Positions 53,614-64,000 of a stretch of DNA of 64,000 bases are shown here, in pieces. Position numbers and translations under genes: made by a program. Origin of the DNA: Geminicoccus roseus DSM 18922 (GTDB lineage Bacteria > Pseudomonadota > Alphaproteobacteria > Geminicoccales > Geminicoccaceae); assembly GCF_000427665.1 (NCBI RefSeq), contig NZ_KE386572.1, forward strand, positions 1-64,000. Direction: 5' to 3'. Within the stretch, counting starts at the first letter, position 1; each line of letters opens with the position of its first letter. The notes below the pieces were generated by a model. That model saw nothing but the letters and a program-made list of their open reading frames with translations, was not told the origin of the DNA and did not search any database.

Positions 53614-53812
53614 GGTGATCTCGGGGTCATGAGCAGATGTGGATGATGTAGCGGGCTGCCATGACCGGACCACCGGTTTCCGCACAATCTCCGGCGCTTG
53701 GGCGCGCACGGCCGGCGAATGATGCGGATGCGGCACGTCCTGTCGCGCTGTTCGTTGACGGCGGCGCGCCCGGCAGGCAGGTGGCGGATCTTCGACCCTC
53801 GGGAGATCCCAC

Positions 53813-54301
53813 TTGACCGAAGCCGCGATCGCGCTTGGCAGCAATCTTGGAGACAGCCGGTCGATCCTCGACCGCGCCGTGGCGCTGATCGGCCAGCGGA
53901 TCGGACCCGTAACGGCCCGCTCGCCCTGGATCGAGACCGCTGCCCTGGTCCACCCCGACGATCCGGTGCGCGAGCATCCCGCCTATCTGAACGGGGCGCT
54001 GGTCGCGGAAACGGAACTGCCTGCCGAAGAGGTCCTGGCCGAGCTTTTGGAGATCGAGCGGATGCTGGGACGGGTGCGCGACCCGGCGGCCCCGCCCTGG
54101 CAGCCGCGCGAGATCGACCTGGACCTGATCCTGCTGGGGGACCAGGCGGTGACCCTGCCCGGCCTGACCCTCCCCCATCCCCGCATGCACGAGCGCAACT
54201 TCGTGCTGGGCCCGCTGGCGATGATCCGGCCGGACTGGCGCCACCCGCTGCTTGGCCACTCGATCCAGGACCTGCTGTCGGCGCTCGACAGCGGCTCCTG
54301 A
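53813..54301 (+). CDS. folK: 2-amino-4-hydroxy-6-hydroxymethyldihydropteridine diphosphokinase
   Basis: A 162-residue HPPK. It starts at TTG 53813 with GGGAGA upstream: TEAAIALGSNLGDSRSILDRAV. Diagnostic parts are EIERMLGRVRDPAAPPWQPREIDLDLILLG, whose two Asp residues bind Mg-ATP, and LPHPRMHERNFVLGPLAMI. It pyrophosphorylates the pterin alcohol in folate synthesis. Other folate genes folB and folP are not adjacent, but a PabC-type lyase gene lies 1.5 kb downstream beyond an RTX gene. Confidence 0.95.
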   Translation: MTEAAIALGSNLGDSRSILDRAVALIGQRIGPVTARSPWIETAALVHPDDPVREHPAYLNGALVAETELPAEEVLAELLEIERMLGRVRDPAAPPWQPREIDLDLILLGDQAVTLPGLTLPHPRMHERNFVLGPLAMIRPDWRHPLLGHSIQDLLSALDSGS

Positions 54302-54558
54302 ACCACCGCCCCCTGACATTACGAAGTCATGAACATTCTTAAGACTAGTGCGGCGGGTCATTGGTGGCCGGCCGTAGAGCGATTCGGTGTATTATGTTTA
54401 TTTTCCTAGTTGAGTTGGCTGGCAAGGCTGATCTGTCGTGTGTTTTCGCATTTTCTATCTAAGTTTTCTATCCTCTGGATCCAGGGGCCGGACCATCGGC
54501 AGCCACCCGAGTACGCCAAGCCGCCAAGTTTCTATTGCACTTTCTTAATGTTTTGGTA

Positions 54559-54589
54559 ACTACCCTTGCAGCAGCCAAGCAAGGGTAGT
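54559..54589 (+). promoter_or_regulatory. Perfect 11-bp hairpin sequestering the RTX Shine-Dalgarno
   Basis: ACTACCCTTGC (54559-54569) and GCAAGGGTAGT (54579-54589) pair perfectly around a 9-base loop. The right arm contains AAGGG (54581-54585), the only good Shine-Dalgarno for the ATG at 54594. In the folded mRNA the ribosome site would be closed, so translation probably depends on melting, a binding factor or a small RNA. The fold is seen in the sequence; the control is inferred. Confidence 0.7.
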
Positions 54590-54593
54590 CTTC

Positions 54594-55700
54594 ATGGCCA
54601 ACTTGATCGCAGGCACCCCCTCCGACGACATCATCAACGGCACCGCCGACGCCGACGAGATCCGCGGCGGCCTCGGCAACGACCAGATCTGGGGCCATCT
54701 GGGCAACGACCTGATCTACGGCGAGGACGGCGACGACGTCGTCAACGGCGGCCAGGGCGACGACTTCATCCAGGGCGGCATCGGCAACGACCGCCTGTTC
54801 GGCGCGTCCGGCAAGGACGTCATCGAGGGCGGCGCCGGCGACGACCAGATCTACGGCTATGACGGCGACGACATCCTGCGCGGCATGGACGGCAACGACG
54901 TGCTGAGCGGCCAGTTCGGCAACGACATCCTGCTGGGCGGCAACGGCCACGACTTCATGCGCGGCGGCGAGGGCAGCGACATCCTCGCGGGCGCGTCCGG
55001 CAAGGACAAGCTGTACGGCGATGCCGGTGCCGACCGCCTGACCGGCGGCGACGACGACGACACCATCCGCGGCGGCGCCGGCAACGACAACATCGACGGC
55101 GGCACCGGCAACGACGTGATCTGGGGCGACGACAGCTTCGGCTCGGCCACCGGCGACGACATCATCACCGGCGGCCAGGGCGACGACATCGTCCGCGGCG
55201 AGTTTGGCGCCGACCTGGTGTTCGGCGCGGTCGGCAACGACCAGCTGTTCGGCAATGACGGCGACGACCGGCTGCATGGCGGCCTGGGCGACGACACGGT
55301 CGAGGGCGGGGCCGGCAACGACCTGGTCGACGGCAAGAGCGGCAACGACACGCTGCGAGGCGACGCCGGCAATGACCGCCTGACCGGCGGCACCGGCGAC
55401 GACATCCTCGACGGCGGTGCCGGCGACGACCTGCTCTGGGGCCAGTGGGGCAACGACACCATGACCGGTGGTGCCGGCAAGGACACCTTCACCATCCTGC
55501 GCGTCGGCGGCGAGCGCGACATCATCACCGACTTTGAGGTCGGCAGCGACCAGATCGTCCTGCGCGGCGGTGCCACGGCGGCCGACGCCATTGCCGGTGC
55601 TAGAGTGGTGGACGGCAACACCGTGATCGATCTCGGCCAGGACCATCTGGTCACGGTGCTGGGCCAGACCGGAATCGCCTCGAACTGGTTTGGCGCCTGA
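54594..55700 (+). CDS. RTX calcium-binding repeat protein without a separate passenger domain
   Basis: A 368-residue protein that is RTX nonapeptide from near its first residue (MANLIAGTPSDDIINGTADADEIRGGLGNDQIWG) to about residue 305, roughly thirty repeats of GGxGxDxUx type in three or four blocks. The C-terminus (RDIITDFEVGSDQIVLRGGATAADAIAG..., then VIDLGQDHLVTVLG) is the usual end with the uncleaved type I secretion signal. There is no recognisable enzymatic or adhesive domain, so it may be a structural surface-layer-like or calcium-dependent matrix protein. It is flanked by folK and a PabC-type gene, with its own regulatory hairpin and strong terminator. Confidence 0.92.
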   Translation: MANLIAGTPSDDIINGTADADEIRGGLGNDQIWGHLGNDLIYGEDGDDVVNGGQGDDFIQGGIGNDRLFGASGKDVIEGGAGDDQIYGYDGDDILRGMDGNDVLSGQFGNDILLGGNGHDFMRGGEGSDILAGASGKDKLYGDAGADRLTGGDDDDTIRGGAGNDNIDGGTGNDVIWGDDSFGSATGDDIITGGQGDDIVRGEFGADLVFGAVGNDQLFGNDGDDRLHGGLGDDTVEGGAGNDLVDGKSGNDTLRGDAGNDRLTGGTGDDILDGGAGDDLLWGQWGNDTMTGGAGKDTFTILRVGGERDIITDFEVGSDQIVLRGGATAADAIAGARVVDGNTVIDLGQDHLVTVLGQTGIASNWFGA

Positions 55701-55726
55701 TCCTTTCCCCTCGACCAGCGCGACTG

Positions 55727-55760
55727 AACCCCGGGCCATCAGGCCCGGGGTTTCTTTTTT
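55727..55760 (+). terminator. Strong Rho-independent terminator of the RTX gene
   Basis: CCCCGGGCC (55729-55737), loop ATCA, GGCCCGGGG (55742-55750), extended by two A-U pairs and followed by TTTCTTTTTT. This is the best intrinsic terminator in the window and isolates the RTX transcript from the next gene. Confidence 0.95.
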
Positions 55761-55834
55761 CCGCCGCCCGCATGGCTGGCCAGGCGGCCCGCATCCCGTC
55801 TAAGCCATCGCCGTGGATGATCCGGGAGGGCGGC

Positions 55835-56671
55835 ATGGACTGGATATGGCAGGACGGCGCGCTGCGGCCCGAACCGGAGGTCCGGGTCGACCCGGCCGAT
55901 CGCGGCCTGCTGCTGGGCGACGGCCTGTTCGAGACGATGCGGGCAAGGGCCGGCCATGTCCCGCTGCTGGAGCGCCACCTGGCGCGGCTGCACGACAGCG
56001 CCCAAGCCCTGGGCCTGTCGCTCGGCCATGATCCTGCACGGCTGGATAATGCCATTCGCGACCTGTTGCGGGCCATGGGCCTGACCGACGCAGCGGTGCG
56101 CCTGACCCTGACCCGCGGGCCCGGTCCGCGCGGCCTGCTGCCGCCGGAGCCGGCAAGGCCGATGCTGATGATCCGGGCCATGCCACTGGCGGCATCGCCG
56201 CTGCCGCCAGTGCGCGCCGCCACCGCCGCGATCCCCCGCAACGAGCGCTCGCCCCTTTCGGCCATGAAGACGCTGAACTGCCTGGAGCAGATCCTCTGCC
56301 TGCGGGCCGCCCGCGCGGCCGGCCAGGACGACGCGGTGATGCTGAACGGCAAGGGCCATCTCGCCTGCGCCACCAGCGCCAACCTGTTCCTGGTCCGGGA
56401 CGGAGCGCTGCGCACCCCGTCCCTCGCCTGCGGGATTCTGCCGGGCATCACCCGCGCCCGCCTGGTCGAGGTCTGGCCAGGACCGGTCCGGGAGGAGCCG
56501 CTTGGCCCGGACGACCTGCTGCGCGCCGATGAGGCGTTCCTGACCAACAGCCTGATCGGCGTCCGCCCCCTGGTCGCCCTGGACGGCCGGCCGGTCGGCT
56601 GCGGCCGGCCGGGCCCGGCTGCCGCGCGCGCCGCTGTTCTGCTGGAGGAAGCAGGGCGGGACCCGCCCTAG
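55835..56671 (+). CDS. Class IV aminotransferase, PabC-type aminodeoxychorismate lyase
   Basis: A 278-residue fold-type IV PLP enzyme. RGLLLGDGLFETMRARAGHVPLLERHLARL is the family N-terminal motif; the PLP lysine is K145 in LSAMKTLNCLEQ; then ATSANLFLVRDGALRTPSL and GILPGITRARLVEV. The short length, the FETMR motif and the nearby folK favour PabC, which releases p-aminobenzoate for folate, over branched-chain or D-amino-acid aminotransferase. ATG 55835 has GGGAGG upstream. Its stop shares CTAG with the convergent oxidoreductase gene. Confidence 0.82.
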   Translation: MDWIWQDGALRPEPEVRVDPADRGLLLGDGLFETMRARAGHVPLLERHLARLHDSAQALGLSLGHDPARLDNAIRDLLRAMGLTDAAVRLTLTRGPGPRGLLPPEPARPMLMIRAMPLAASPLPPVRAATAAIPRNERSPLSAMKTLNCLEQILCLRAARAAGQDDAVMLNGKGHLACATSANLFLVRDGALRTPSLACGILPGITRARLVEVWPGPVREEPLGPDDLLRADEAFLTNSLIGVRPLVALDGRPVGCGRPGPAAARAAVLLEEAGRDPP

Positions 56672-57240
56672 CGGCCCCGGCGCCCCAGCCGCTCCATCCG
56701 CGCCAGCCAGCGGCGCCGGCGCGCCTCGCTGCCCTCCACCATCCCGACCAGCGATTCGCCGCTCGGCCGGATGCCCACGAAGCGCAGGATGTTGCGCTCC
56801 AGGCTGCGCAGGCTGTGGGCGCCGAAATACCAGCGATAGACCAGGGCCGGCATGCCCATGGTGACCACGATCCGCGCGGTGCGCCCGGACAGGAGCCTGG
56901 TCCGCCCGCCGGTCCCCACGGCAAATCCTGGCCGCAGCACCTGCTCCAGGAACCCCTTGAGCAGCGCCGGCATCCCGCCCAGCCAGAGCGGATAGACGAT
57001 CACCAGATGCTCCGCCCAGGCGATGGTCGCCTGGGATTCCCGGATGTCCGGCGGCACCTCCGGATCGTCCCAGGCGCGCTTGCTGGTCAGCAACGGAAAC
57101 GACAGGCGGGCGATCTCGATCGTGCGAACCGCATGCCCGGCCTCCTCCGCCGCCTGGGCATAGGCTTTGGCCAGCGCATGACAGTAATGCCGGTCTTCCG
57201 GATCGGGATGGCCCTGGATGATCGCGATCCGCCTGGGCAT
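56668..57240 (-). CDS. Flavodoxin-fold NAD(P)H-dependent oxidoreductase
   Basis: A 190-residue protein of the NQO1/YwrO-like flavodoxin fold. RRIAIIQGHPDPEDRHYCHALAKAY binds FMN/FAD phosphate and VIVYPLWLGGMPALLKGFLEQVLRPGFA is the diagnostic flavin loop. Such enzymes reduce quinones in two-electron steps using NAD(P)H. ATG 57240 has GGAAGG upstream. It starts 13 bases after ppsA and is probably the last gene of a unit with the universal stress protein and ppsA. Confidence 0.88.
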   Translation of the reverse strand: MPRRIAIIQGHPDPEDRHYCHALAKAYAQAAEEAGHAVRTIEIARLSFPLLTSKRAWDDPEVPPDIRESQATIAWAEHLVIVYPLWLGGMPALLKGFLEQVLRPGFAVGTGGRTRLLSGRTARIVVTMGMPALVYRWYFGAHSLRSLERNILRFVGIRPSGESLVGMVEGSEARRRRWLARMERLGRRGR

Positions 57241-57253
57241 CCAACGCCTTCCG

Positions 57254-59674
<2,421 letters not shown>

Positions 59675-59708
59675 GGCCGTTTCCTTTCGCGATCGATCCA
59701 GCGGGCGG

Positions 59709-60146
59709 TCAACGATACACCAGCACCGGAACCTTCGAGTGCGTCAGCACCCGGCTCGTCTGGCTGCCCAGGAGCAGGGCCGACATTCCGCGCCGGCCGT
59801 GGGACGCCATGGCGATCAGGTCGCAGCCCTTGGCCGCGGCCGTGCCGATGATCGCCTCGTGCGGCTGGCTGTGCTCGACCTCGACCATCCCGCAGTCGAT
59901 GCCGAGCGCCTGCCCCTCCTTCCAGGCCGCATCGAGGATGCCCTGCGCGTGGCGCGCCGCTTGCTCGTGGAAGCTGGATGGCGTCTCGGTCACCTGGTAG
60001 GGCGTCATCGAGAAGGGCAGGAACGGCTCGACCACCGTCAGCACCGTCACCTGCGCGCCGATCTCCTGCGCGAAGCGAAGGCCCTTCTGGAGAGCCGCCG
60101 TGGCCAGGGCCGAGCCGTCGGTCGGGATCAGCAGGTGCCGGAACAT
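59709..60146 (-). CDS. Universal stress protein (UspA family)
   Basis: A 145-residue UspA-fold protein. MFRHLLIPTDGSALATAALQKGLRFAQEIGAQVTVLTVVEP is the first half; CDLIAMASHGRRGMSALLLGSQTSRVLTHSKVPVLVYR has the G-x2-G-x9-G(S/T)-type ATP-binding loop. It is likely an ATP-binding stress or hypoxia-related protein in the cytoplasm. ATG 60146 has GGAGAGGA upstream. It lies 34 bases before ppsA on the same strand and may be co-transcribed. Confidence 0.92.
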   Translation of the reverse strand: MFRHLLIPTDGSALATAALQKGLRFAQEIGAQVTVLTVVEPFLPFSMTPYQVTETPSSFHEQAARHAQGILDAAWKEGQALGIDCGMVEVEHSQPHEAIIGTAAAKGCDLIAMASHGRRGMSALLLGSQTSRVLTHSKVPVLVYR

Positions 60147-60350
60147 GAACCATCCTCTCCTTGCCGGACGCGCCGGCATGCCGTTGCGCCATGCAACACG
60201 ATGGTCGGAGGATCGGCGATGCCGGCAGGATGGTCATTGATTCAACGCAAGCCGCGCGGCTTTTGCTGCCTCGGGATCGACAGAGTCGACATGCCGAAGG
60301 TCGGCCAGGAGCAGGTCCGGCCGATCAACAGGCGATCATGGAGAGGGAAC

Positions 60351-60426
60351 TGGTGGAGCCGATCGGGATCGAACCGACGACCTCGACGGTGCAAACGTCG
60401 CGCTCTCCCAGCTGAGCTACGGCCCC
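60351..60426 (-). tRNA. tRNA-Ala (anticodon UGC)
   Basis: On the minus strand a complete 76-base cloverleaf: acceptor GGGGCCG paired with CGGCTCC, D arm GCTCAGCTGGGAGAGC, anticodon stem CGACG/CGTCG around loop TTTGCAC giving UGC, and T arm GTCGG-TTCGATC-CCGAT. The 3' CCA is encoded. It lies between the hemW-like gene and the universal stress protein gene and may be read from the rph-rdgB transcript. Confidence 0.97.
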
Positions 60427-60475
60427 GTTCCGGCGCCTATATGCCGGGCGGAGCGCCATCGGGCAAGGGCGAAGG

Positions 60476-61408
60476 TCAAGGCCAGCGCAGGAGACCAGCG
60501 GCGAGCGTGTCGGCCTCTCCCAGGTCGGCGACGGCGATGCGGTCGCCGGTCCGGCGGAGCCGCTGGCCTGGCAGGAGCGCCTCCAGCACCCCCAGGTCCA
60601 GCCAGTCGGCGGCCGGCGCACCGGTTTCCCGCTCAAGGACGCCAAGATCGATGCCCTCCGCCAGCCGCAGCCCGTCGATCGCCCGCTCCCGGGCCTGGTC
60701 GGCGGCCGCCAGGCGATGCAGCCGCCCCCGTCCGTCGCCGCCCGCATCCACCGCCCGACGCCAGCGATTACCCGGCCCGCCGCGCCACCAGCGCCAGCCT
60801 TCCGCTCCCGGCCAGCGCCCATAGGCGCCCGGCCCCATCCCCAGGATCGGAGCCCCGCGCCTGGCGCCCAGCAGCCAGCGCGCCTCATGGCCCGGCAGCG
60901 CCCAGTGAACGGCCTCATAGCGCCGAAGCCCCTGCCCGCGCGCCAGGCCGTCCAGCCGCTCCACCGCCTCGGCCGGCAGGCTGCCGCCGCGAAGCCCCAG
61001 ATGGACCACGCCCGCCTCCATCAGCCGGCGCAGCCAAGGCGCCGTGCAGCGCCGCAACTCACGCGGCCCCAGGTCGACGGCATGGGGTCCGGGCGCGCCC
61101 GGATGCGGCCAGCCTGCCGGCAGCCGCGGCCAGGAGCGGCGGCTGACACCGAGCGCAGAAGCAGCGGCCTCGTTGCCGGCATCCCCATGCCAGGTGATCT
61201 CCGCCCCTGGAGCGAGCACGCCGGCAGCGGCGAGATCGCCGGCAAGCGCGGCCGCCGCCCCAACCTCCACCGCCACCGGCGCGTCCAGGAACAGGCTGGC
61301 GAAGCGCGCCTTGGGCAGGCCGGCAAGCGCCCGGCCGAGCGCTGCCCGCAGCCGTTCCAGGCCGGGATCGGCGCGGTCGACCCGCAGCAGCAGCCCGGCC
61401 TGGGTCAT
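60476..61408 (-). CDS. Degenerate HemW-like protein lacking the radical-SAM cluster motif
   Basis: A 310-residue protein 7 bases after rdgB, the place where hemW usually lies in alphaproteobacteria. The C-terminal half keeps HemW landmarks: YEAVHWALPGHEARW, LGMGPGAYGR (191-198, compare GIGPGAHGR) and AIDGLRLAEGID (244-254). The N-terminal half lacks the CxxxCxxC motif and the GGGTPS loop, and the whole chain has only one cysteine (C121). HemW is about 380 residues, so roughly 70 are missing. It cannot bind the usual 4Fe-4S cluster; it may be a repurposed heme-binding protein or a decaying gene with an intact frame. Confidence 0.75.
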   Translation of the reverse strand: MTQAGLLLRVDRADPGLERLRAALGRALAGLPKARFASLFLDAPVAVEVGAAAALAGDLAAAGVLAPGAEITWHGDAGNEAAASALGVSRRSWPRLPAGWPHPGAPGPHAVDLGPRELRRCTAPWLRRLMEAGVVHLGLRGGSLPAEAVERLDGLARGQGLRRYEAVHWALPGHEARWLLGARRGAPILGMGPGAYGRWPGAEGWRWWRGGPGNRWRRAVDAGGDGRGRLHRLAAADQARERAIDGLRLAEGIDLGVLERETGAPAADWLDLGVLEALLPGQRLRRTGDRIAVADLGEADTLAAGLLRWP

Positions 61409-61415
61409 GCCGGGC

Positions 61416-62036
61416 TCATGCCGGGGTGAAGCAGCGCTCCTTGAGGAGCTGGAAGGCGCGGGTGCGATGGCTGATCGCGTTCTTCTGCGCGGGGTCCATT
61501 TCGCCGAAGGTCTGCCCGAACCCGTCCGGCACGAAGATCGGGTCGTAGCCGAACCCGTTGGGCCCACGGGGCGCCTCGACCAGCTGGCCGGGCGAGCGCG
61601 CCAGGACGATCTCGTCATGGCCGTCCGGCCAGGCCAGGCACAGGCAGCTCACGAACGCGGCGGCGCGGTCGGCTTCCGCGAAGCTGCCGAAGCGCTCCGC
61701 CAGCTCGCGCACCACCCGCGCCATCGCCGGCCCGAAATCCTTGCCAGGCCCCGCCCAATCCGCCGAGTAGACCCCGGGCGCACCGTCCAGCCCGGCGCAG
61801 GCCATGCCGCTGTCGTCGGCCAGCGCCGGCAGGCCGCTGGCCCGGGCGGCGGCGTGCGCCTTGATCCGGGCATTGCCCTCGAAGGTCGCCTCGGTCTCCT
61901 CCGGCTCCGGCAGGCCGAGATCGCCCGCCGAGACCAGTTCCACCGGATAATCGCCCAGGAGTGCCCGCAGCTCGGCGAGCTTGCCCTTGTTGTGGGTGGC
62001 GACCACCAGCTTCGGCTCGGTGAAGCGGCGGCTCAT
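61416..62036 (-). CDS. rdgB: XTP/dITP diphosphatase (non-canonical purine NTP pyrophosphatase)
   Basis: A 206-residue Ham1/RdgB protein. [53 protein letters not shown] carries the nucleotide-binding TxNxxK motif, [24 protein letters not shown] the metal site, and [35 protein letters not shown] the base-recognition end. It removes inosine and xanthosine triphosphates from the pool. Its ATG overlaps the rph stop (ATGA). Confidence 0.97.
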   Translation of the reverse strand: MSRRFTEPKLVVATHNKGKLAELRALLGDYPVELVSAGDLGLPEPEETEATFEGNARIKAHAAARASGLPALADDSGMACAGLDGAPGVYSADWAGPGKDFGPAMARVVRELAERFGSFAEADRAAAFVSCLCLAWPDGHDEIVLARSPGQLVEAPRGPNGFGYDPIFVPDGFGQTFGEMDPAQKNAISHRTRAFQLLKERCFTPA

Positions 62037-62761
62037 GCGAAGCCCGCCTCGGCCAGCGCCGCCAGCTGCCGCTCGACCAGCTGCCGCACGCCCTGCTCGG
62101 CCAGGCGCTGCATCGCCACGATCTGGGCCGGCTCCAAAGGCGCCTCCTCGGCGGTCACCTGCATCTCGACGATCTTGCCGGACGGGGTCAGCACGAAATT
62201 GGCATCCGCCTCGGCGCCGCTGTCCTCCAGATAGTCCAGGTCGAGCAGGGCTTCACCCTTGACCAGGCCGCAGGACACCGCGGCCACCGGCTCGCGCAGC
62301 GGCAGGCTCGGCAAAGCCCCCTTCTGCACCAGCTTGCGCAGGGCCTCGTGCAGGGCGACATAGGCGCCGGTGATCGAGGCGGTGCGGGTGCCGCCATCGG
62401 CCTGCAGCACGTCGCAATCGACCACGATCTGCCGCTCGCCCATCGATTCGACCAGGGTGACGGCGCGCAGCGAGCGGCCGATCAGCCGCTGGATCTCCAT
62501 GGTCCGCCCGCTCTGGCGGCCCTTGACCACCTCGCGCGGCGAGCGGGAATGGGTCGAGCGCGGCAGCATCGCGTATTCCGCGGTCACCCAGCCCTTGCCG
62601 GTGTTGCGCAGGAACGGCGGCACCCGTTCCTCGACGGTCGCCGTGCACAGCACCCGCGTGTTGCCGAAGCTGACGATGCACGAGCCCTCGGCATGCCGGT
62701 TGACCCCGATCTCGATCGTCACCGGCCTGAGCGCCTCCGCCAGCCGACCATCCATCCTCAT
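62033..62761 (-). CDS. rph: Ribonuclease PH
   Basis: A 242-residue RNase [71 protein letters not shown], then [43 protein letters not shown]. These build the phosphate-binding Arg and Asp sites. It trims tRNA 3' ends by phosphorolysis. ATG 62761 gives the usual length; GTG 62773 and ATG 62755 are alternatives. First gene of rph-rdgB-hemW-like, with tRNA-Ala just downstream. Confidence 0.96.
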   Translation of the reverse strand: MRMDGRLAEALRPVTIEIGVNRHAEGSCIVSFGNTRVLCTATVEERVPPFLRNTGKGWVTAEYAMLPRSTHSRSPREVVKGRQSGRTMEIQRLIGRSLRAVTLVESMGERQIVVDCDVLQADGGTRTASITGAYVALHEALRKLVQKGALPSLPLREPVAAVSCGLVKGEALLDLDYLEDSGAEADANFVLTPSGKIVEMQVTAEEAPLEPAQIVAMQRLAEQGVRQLVERQLAALAEAGFA

Positions 62762-62967
62762 GTTCCGCGTCACCCTTTTCGTGTCCCGTCGCGCTGCCGC
62801 TCATAGGGGCTTGGCGTCCCGAAGTCTCGGACCGATCGCAGGGCGTCCCCCGGCTCACCCCGCTTTCCCTGCCGCGACGGCGTCGATCCCGGTTGCTCTG
62901 GAGCTTTCGCGAACGCAGGTAGAGAGCAACGACAATGCAACAGACAAGCCATGCCAGGGGAGCGCTC

Positions 62968-63771
62968 ATGACGGCCGATGCGGGGATGAAGGCGGCATCC
63001 GATCTGCTGTTCCGCTGCTGGGAGGAAGGCTGGAAGCTGCCCTCCGTGCCCGACGAGATGCGCCCGCGGACGCGCGCCGACGGCTACGAGGCCCAGGCCT
63101 TCCTGGAGCAGCGCAGCGCTTCGCCGCTGTTCGGCTGGAAGATCGCGGCCACCAGCCTGGCCGGCCAGGCCCATATCGGCGTGGACGGGCCGCTGGCCGG
63201 CCGTATCCTGCAGGAGCGGGTCCTGCCCCCCGGCGCCACCGTGTCCCTGGCCGGCAACGCCATGAAGGTCGCCGAGCCCGAGTTCGCCTTCCGGATGGCC
63301 CAAACCCTGGCGCCCCGTCCAGGAGATTACGGCACCGACGAGGTGATGGCGGCGGTCGGCAGCCTGCACCCGGCGATCGAGGTCCCGGATTCCCGCTTCG
63401 AGGATTTCGTCAGCGCCGGCGAGGCCCAGCTCCTGGCCGACAATGCCTGCGCCCACCAGTTCGTCTTAGGGGAGCCTGCCCCGGACGGGTGGCGCGACCT
63501 GGACCTGGTCACCTTCGCGCCCAAGGCCACCGTGCGCCGCCCGGGCCAGCCGCCCACCACCCGGATGGGCCAGGGCGCCAACGTGCTGGGCGACCCGCGC
63601 GTCGCGCTGACCTGGCTCGCCAACGAATTGTCCCGCCTGTCGATCCCGCTGCAGGCCGGCCAGGTGGTCACCACCGGCACCTGCATGGTGCCGCTCGCCG
63701 TCGAGGCTAGCGACGAGGTCGAGGTCGATTTCGGCGTGCTGGGCGGGCTGCGGATCGCGTTCGGCGCCTAG
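62968..63771 (+). CDS. 2-keto-4-pentenoate hydratase (MhpD) family protein
   Basis: A 267-residue FAH-superfamily hydratase. RPRTRADGYEAQAFLEQRSASPLFGWKIAATSLAGQAHIGVDGPLAGRIL is typical of MhpD-like proteins, with VAEPEFAFRMAQTL holding the metal-binding acidic residues and HPAIEVPDSRFEDF the next conserved strand. Such enzymes hydrate 2-hydroxypenta-2,4-dienoate or decarboxylate oxalocrotonate in aromatic breakdown. No meta-cleavage genes are near. ATG 62968 has GGGGAG upstream; ATG 62935 would add 11 residues. Confidence 0.87.
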   Translation: MTADAGMKAASDLLFRCWEEGWKLPSVPDEMRPRTRADGYEAQAFLEQRSASPLFGWKIAATSLAGQAHIGVDGPLAGRILQERVLPPGATVSLAGNAMKVAEPEFAFRMAQTLAPRPGDYGTDEVMAAVGSLHPAIEVPDSRFEDFVSAGEAQLLADNACAHQFVLGEPAPDGWRDLDLVTFAPKATVRRPGQPPTTRMGQGANVLGDPRVALTWLANELSRLSIPLQAGQVVTTGTCMVPLAVEASDEVEVDFGVLGGLRIAFGA

Positions 63772-64000
63772 TCCGGGCGCAGGATGCGGCCACCCCGGCG
63801 CAGCAGTTCCTGCGCTTCTCGGAAATGGGGCAGCTCCGGATCTCCGGTGAAGGAGGCACAGGCCGCCGCCAGCCGTTGATGCGCCAGCCCCGCCTCGCCT
63901 GCCGCTGTGGCTGCACGAGCCATGCTGATCGCGGTGCGCAGCCGCCACAGCGGGGCGTCCTGCGCAGCCGCGATGGACCAGGCCCTTTCCAACTCCTGCT
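63768..64000 (-). CDS. C-terminal end of a probable multi-domain ATPase/cyclase-type regulator, open at right edge
   Basis: The minus-strand frame is open at the edge and ends at TAG 63768. The 76 visible residues (QELERAWSIAAAQDAPLWRLRTAISMARAATAAGEAGLAHQRLAAACASFTGDPELPHFREAQELL) resemble the helical TPR-like tail, RA(x)A(x)xSWELRxAxSLAR followed by xxxF.EG...xDL.eA..LL, of large adenylate cyclase/AAA ATPase fusion proteins. The catalytic parts are outside the window, so the class is tentative. The stop shares CTAG with the convergent hydratase gene. Confidence 0.6.
   Translation of the reverse strand, partial: QELERAWSIAAAQDAPLWRLRTAISMARAATAAGEAGLAHQRLAAACASFTGDPELPHFREAQELLRRGGRILRPD

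Overview
The window looks like chromosomal DNA of a high-GC (about 70%) flagellated alphaproteobacterium, most likely Rhodospirillales or a related order. This is inferred from the GC content, the flgI-flgJ-flgN-flgK-flgL order, fused-type gcvP, FecR/CHASE2-cyclase pairing, a Zur-type palindrome before znuCBA and the rph-rdgB locus. GTG and TTG starts are common. No transposase, integrase, CRISPR array or phage gene was seen.

Layout. 1-2107: the 5' end of a leftward gene whose product carries a Pro-Asp-Pro repeat, an AT-rich intergenic island, and a leftward RTX protein with a long polyproline linker. 2365-5620: leftward FAH-family hydrolase, acyl-CoA synthetase and FmdB-type zinc ribbon. 5764-8047: accA, a TVP38-type membrane protein and a prolyl-tRNA editing protein. 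8134-12783: tandem glycine riboswitch followed by gcvT-gcvH-gcvP. 12954-22656: late flagellar genes (flgI, flgJ, flgN-like, flgK, flgL), then fliW, a GT41 (OGT/SPINDLY-type) glycosyltransferase, a methyltransferase and flagellin, which read as one flagellin synthesis and modification unit. 23370-32714: monooxygenase, mannitol-type dehydrogenase, SDR, two GH13-superfamily enzymes including a TreZ-type protein, DUF3616 and an APP1-type phosphatase.

32929-35795: Zur-type palindrome, a 42-residue His-rich membrane peptide, and znuC-znuB-znuA. 35914-46903: cytochrome c, YihY/BrkB protein, SDRs, FecR plus CHASE2 cyclase, D-lactate dehydrogenase plus lactate permease, DedA plus PAP2, dienelactone hydrolase. 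46932-51485: a leftward inositol operon (iolD, iolE) that contains an ImmA/IrrE-type metallopeptidase translationally coupled to a class III nucleotide-cyclase-like protein, and ends in a YgiT-type zinc finger. This embedded pair is the best candidate here for an undescribed signalling system.

51600-55760: a secreted seven-repeat PLL-like propeller, TerC, folK, and an RTX gene whose Shine-Dalgarno sequence lies inside a perfect 11-bp hairpin. 55835-64000: PabC-type lyase, flavodoxin-fold oxidoreductase, ppsA, universal stress protein, tRNA-Ala(UGC), a HemW-like protein lacking the radical-SAM cysteines, rdgB, rph, an MhpD-type hydratase, and the C-terminal end of a protein continuing beyond the right edge.

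All functions are inferred by reading motifs and protein families; no database search was run.
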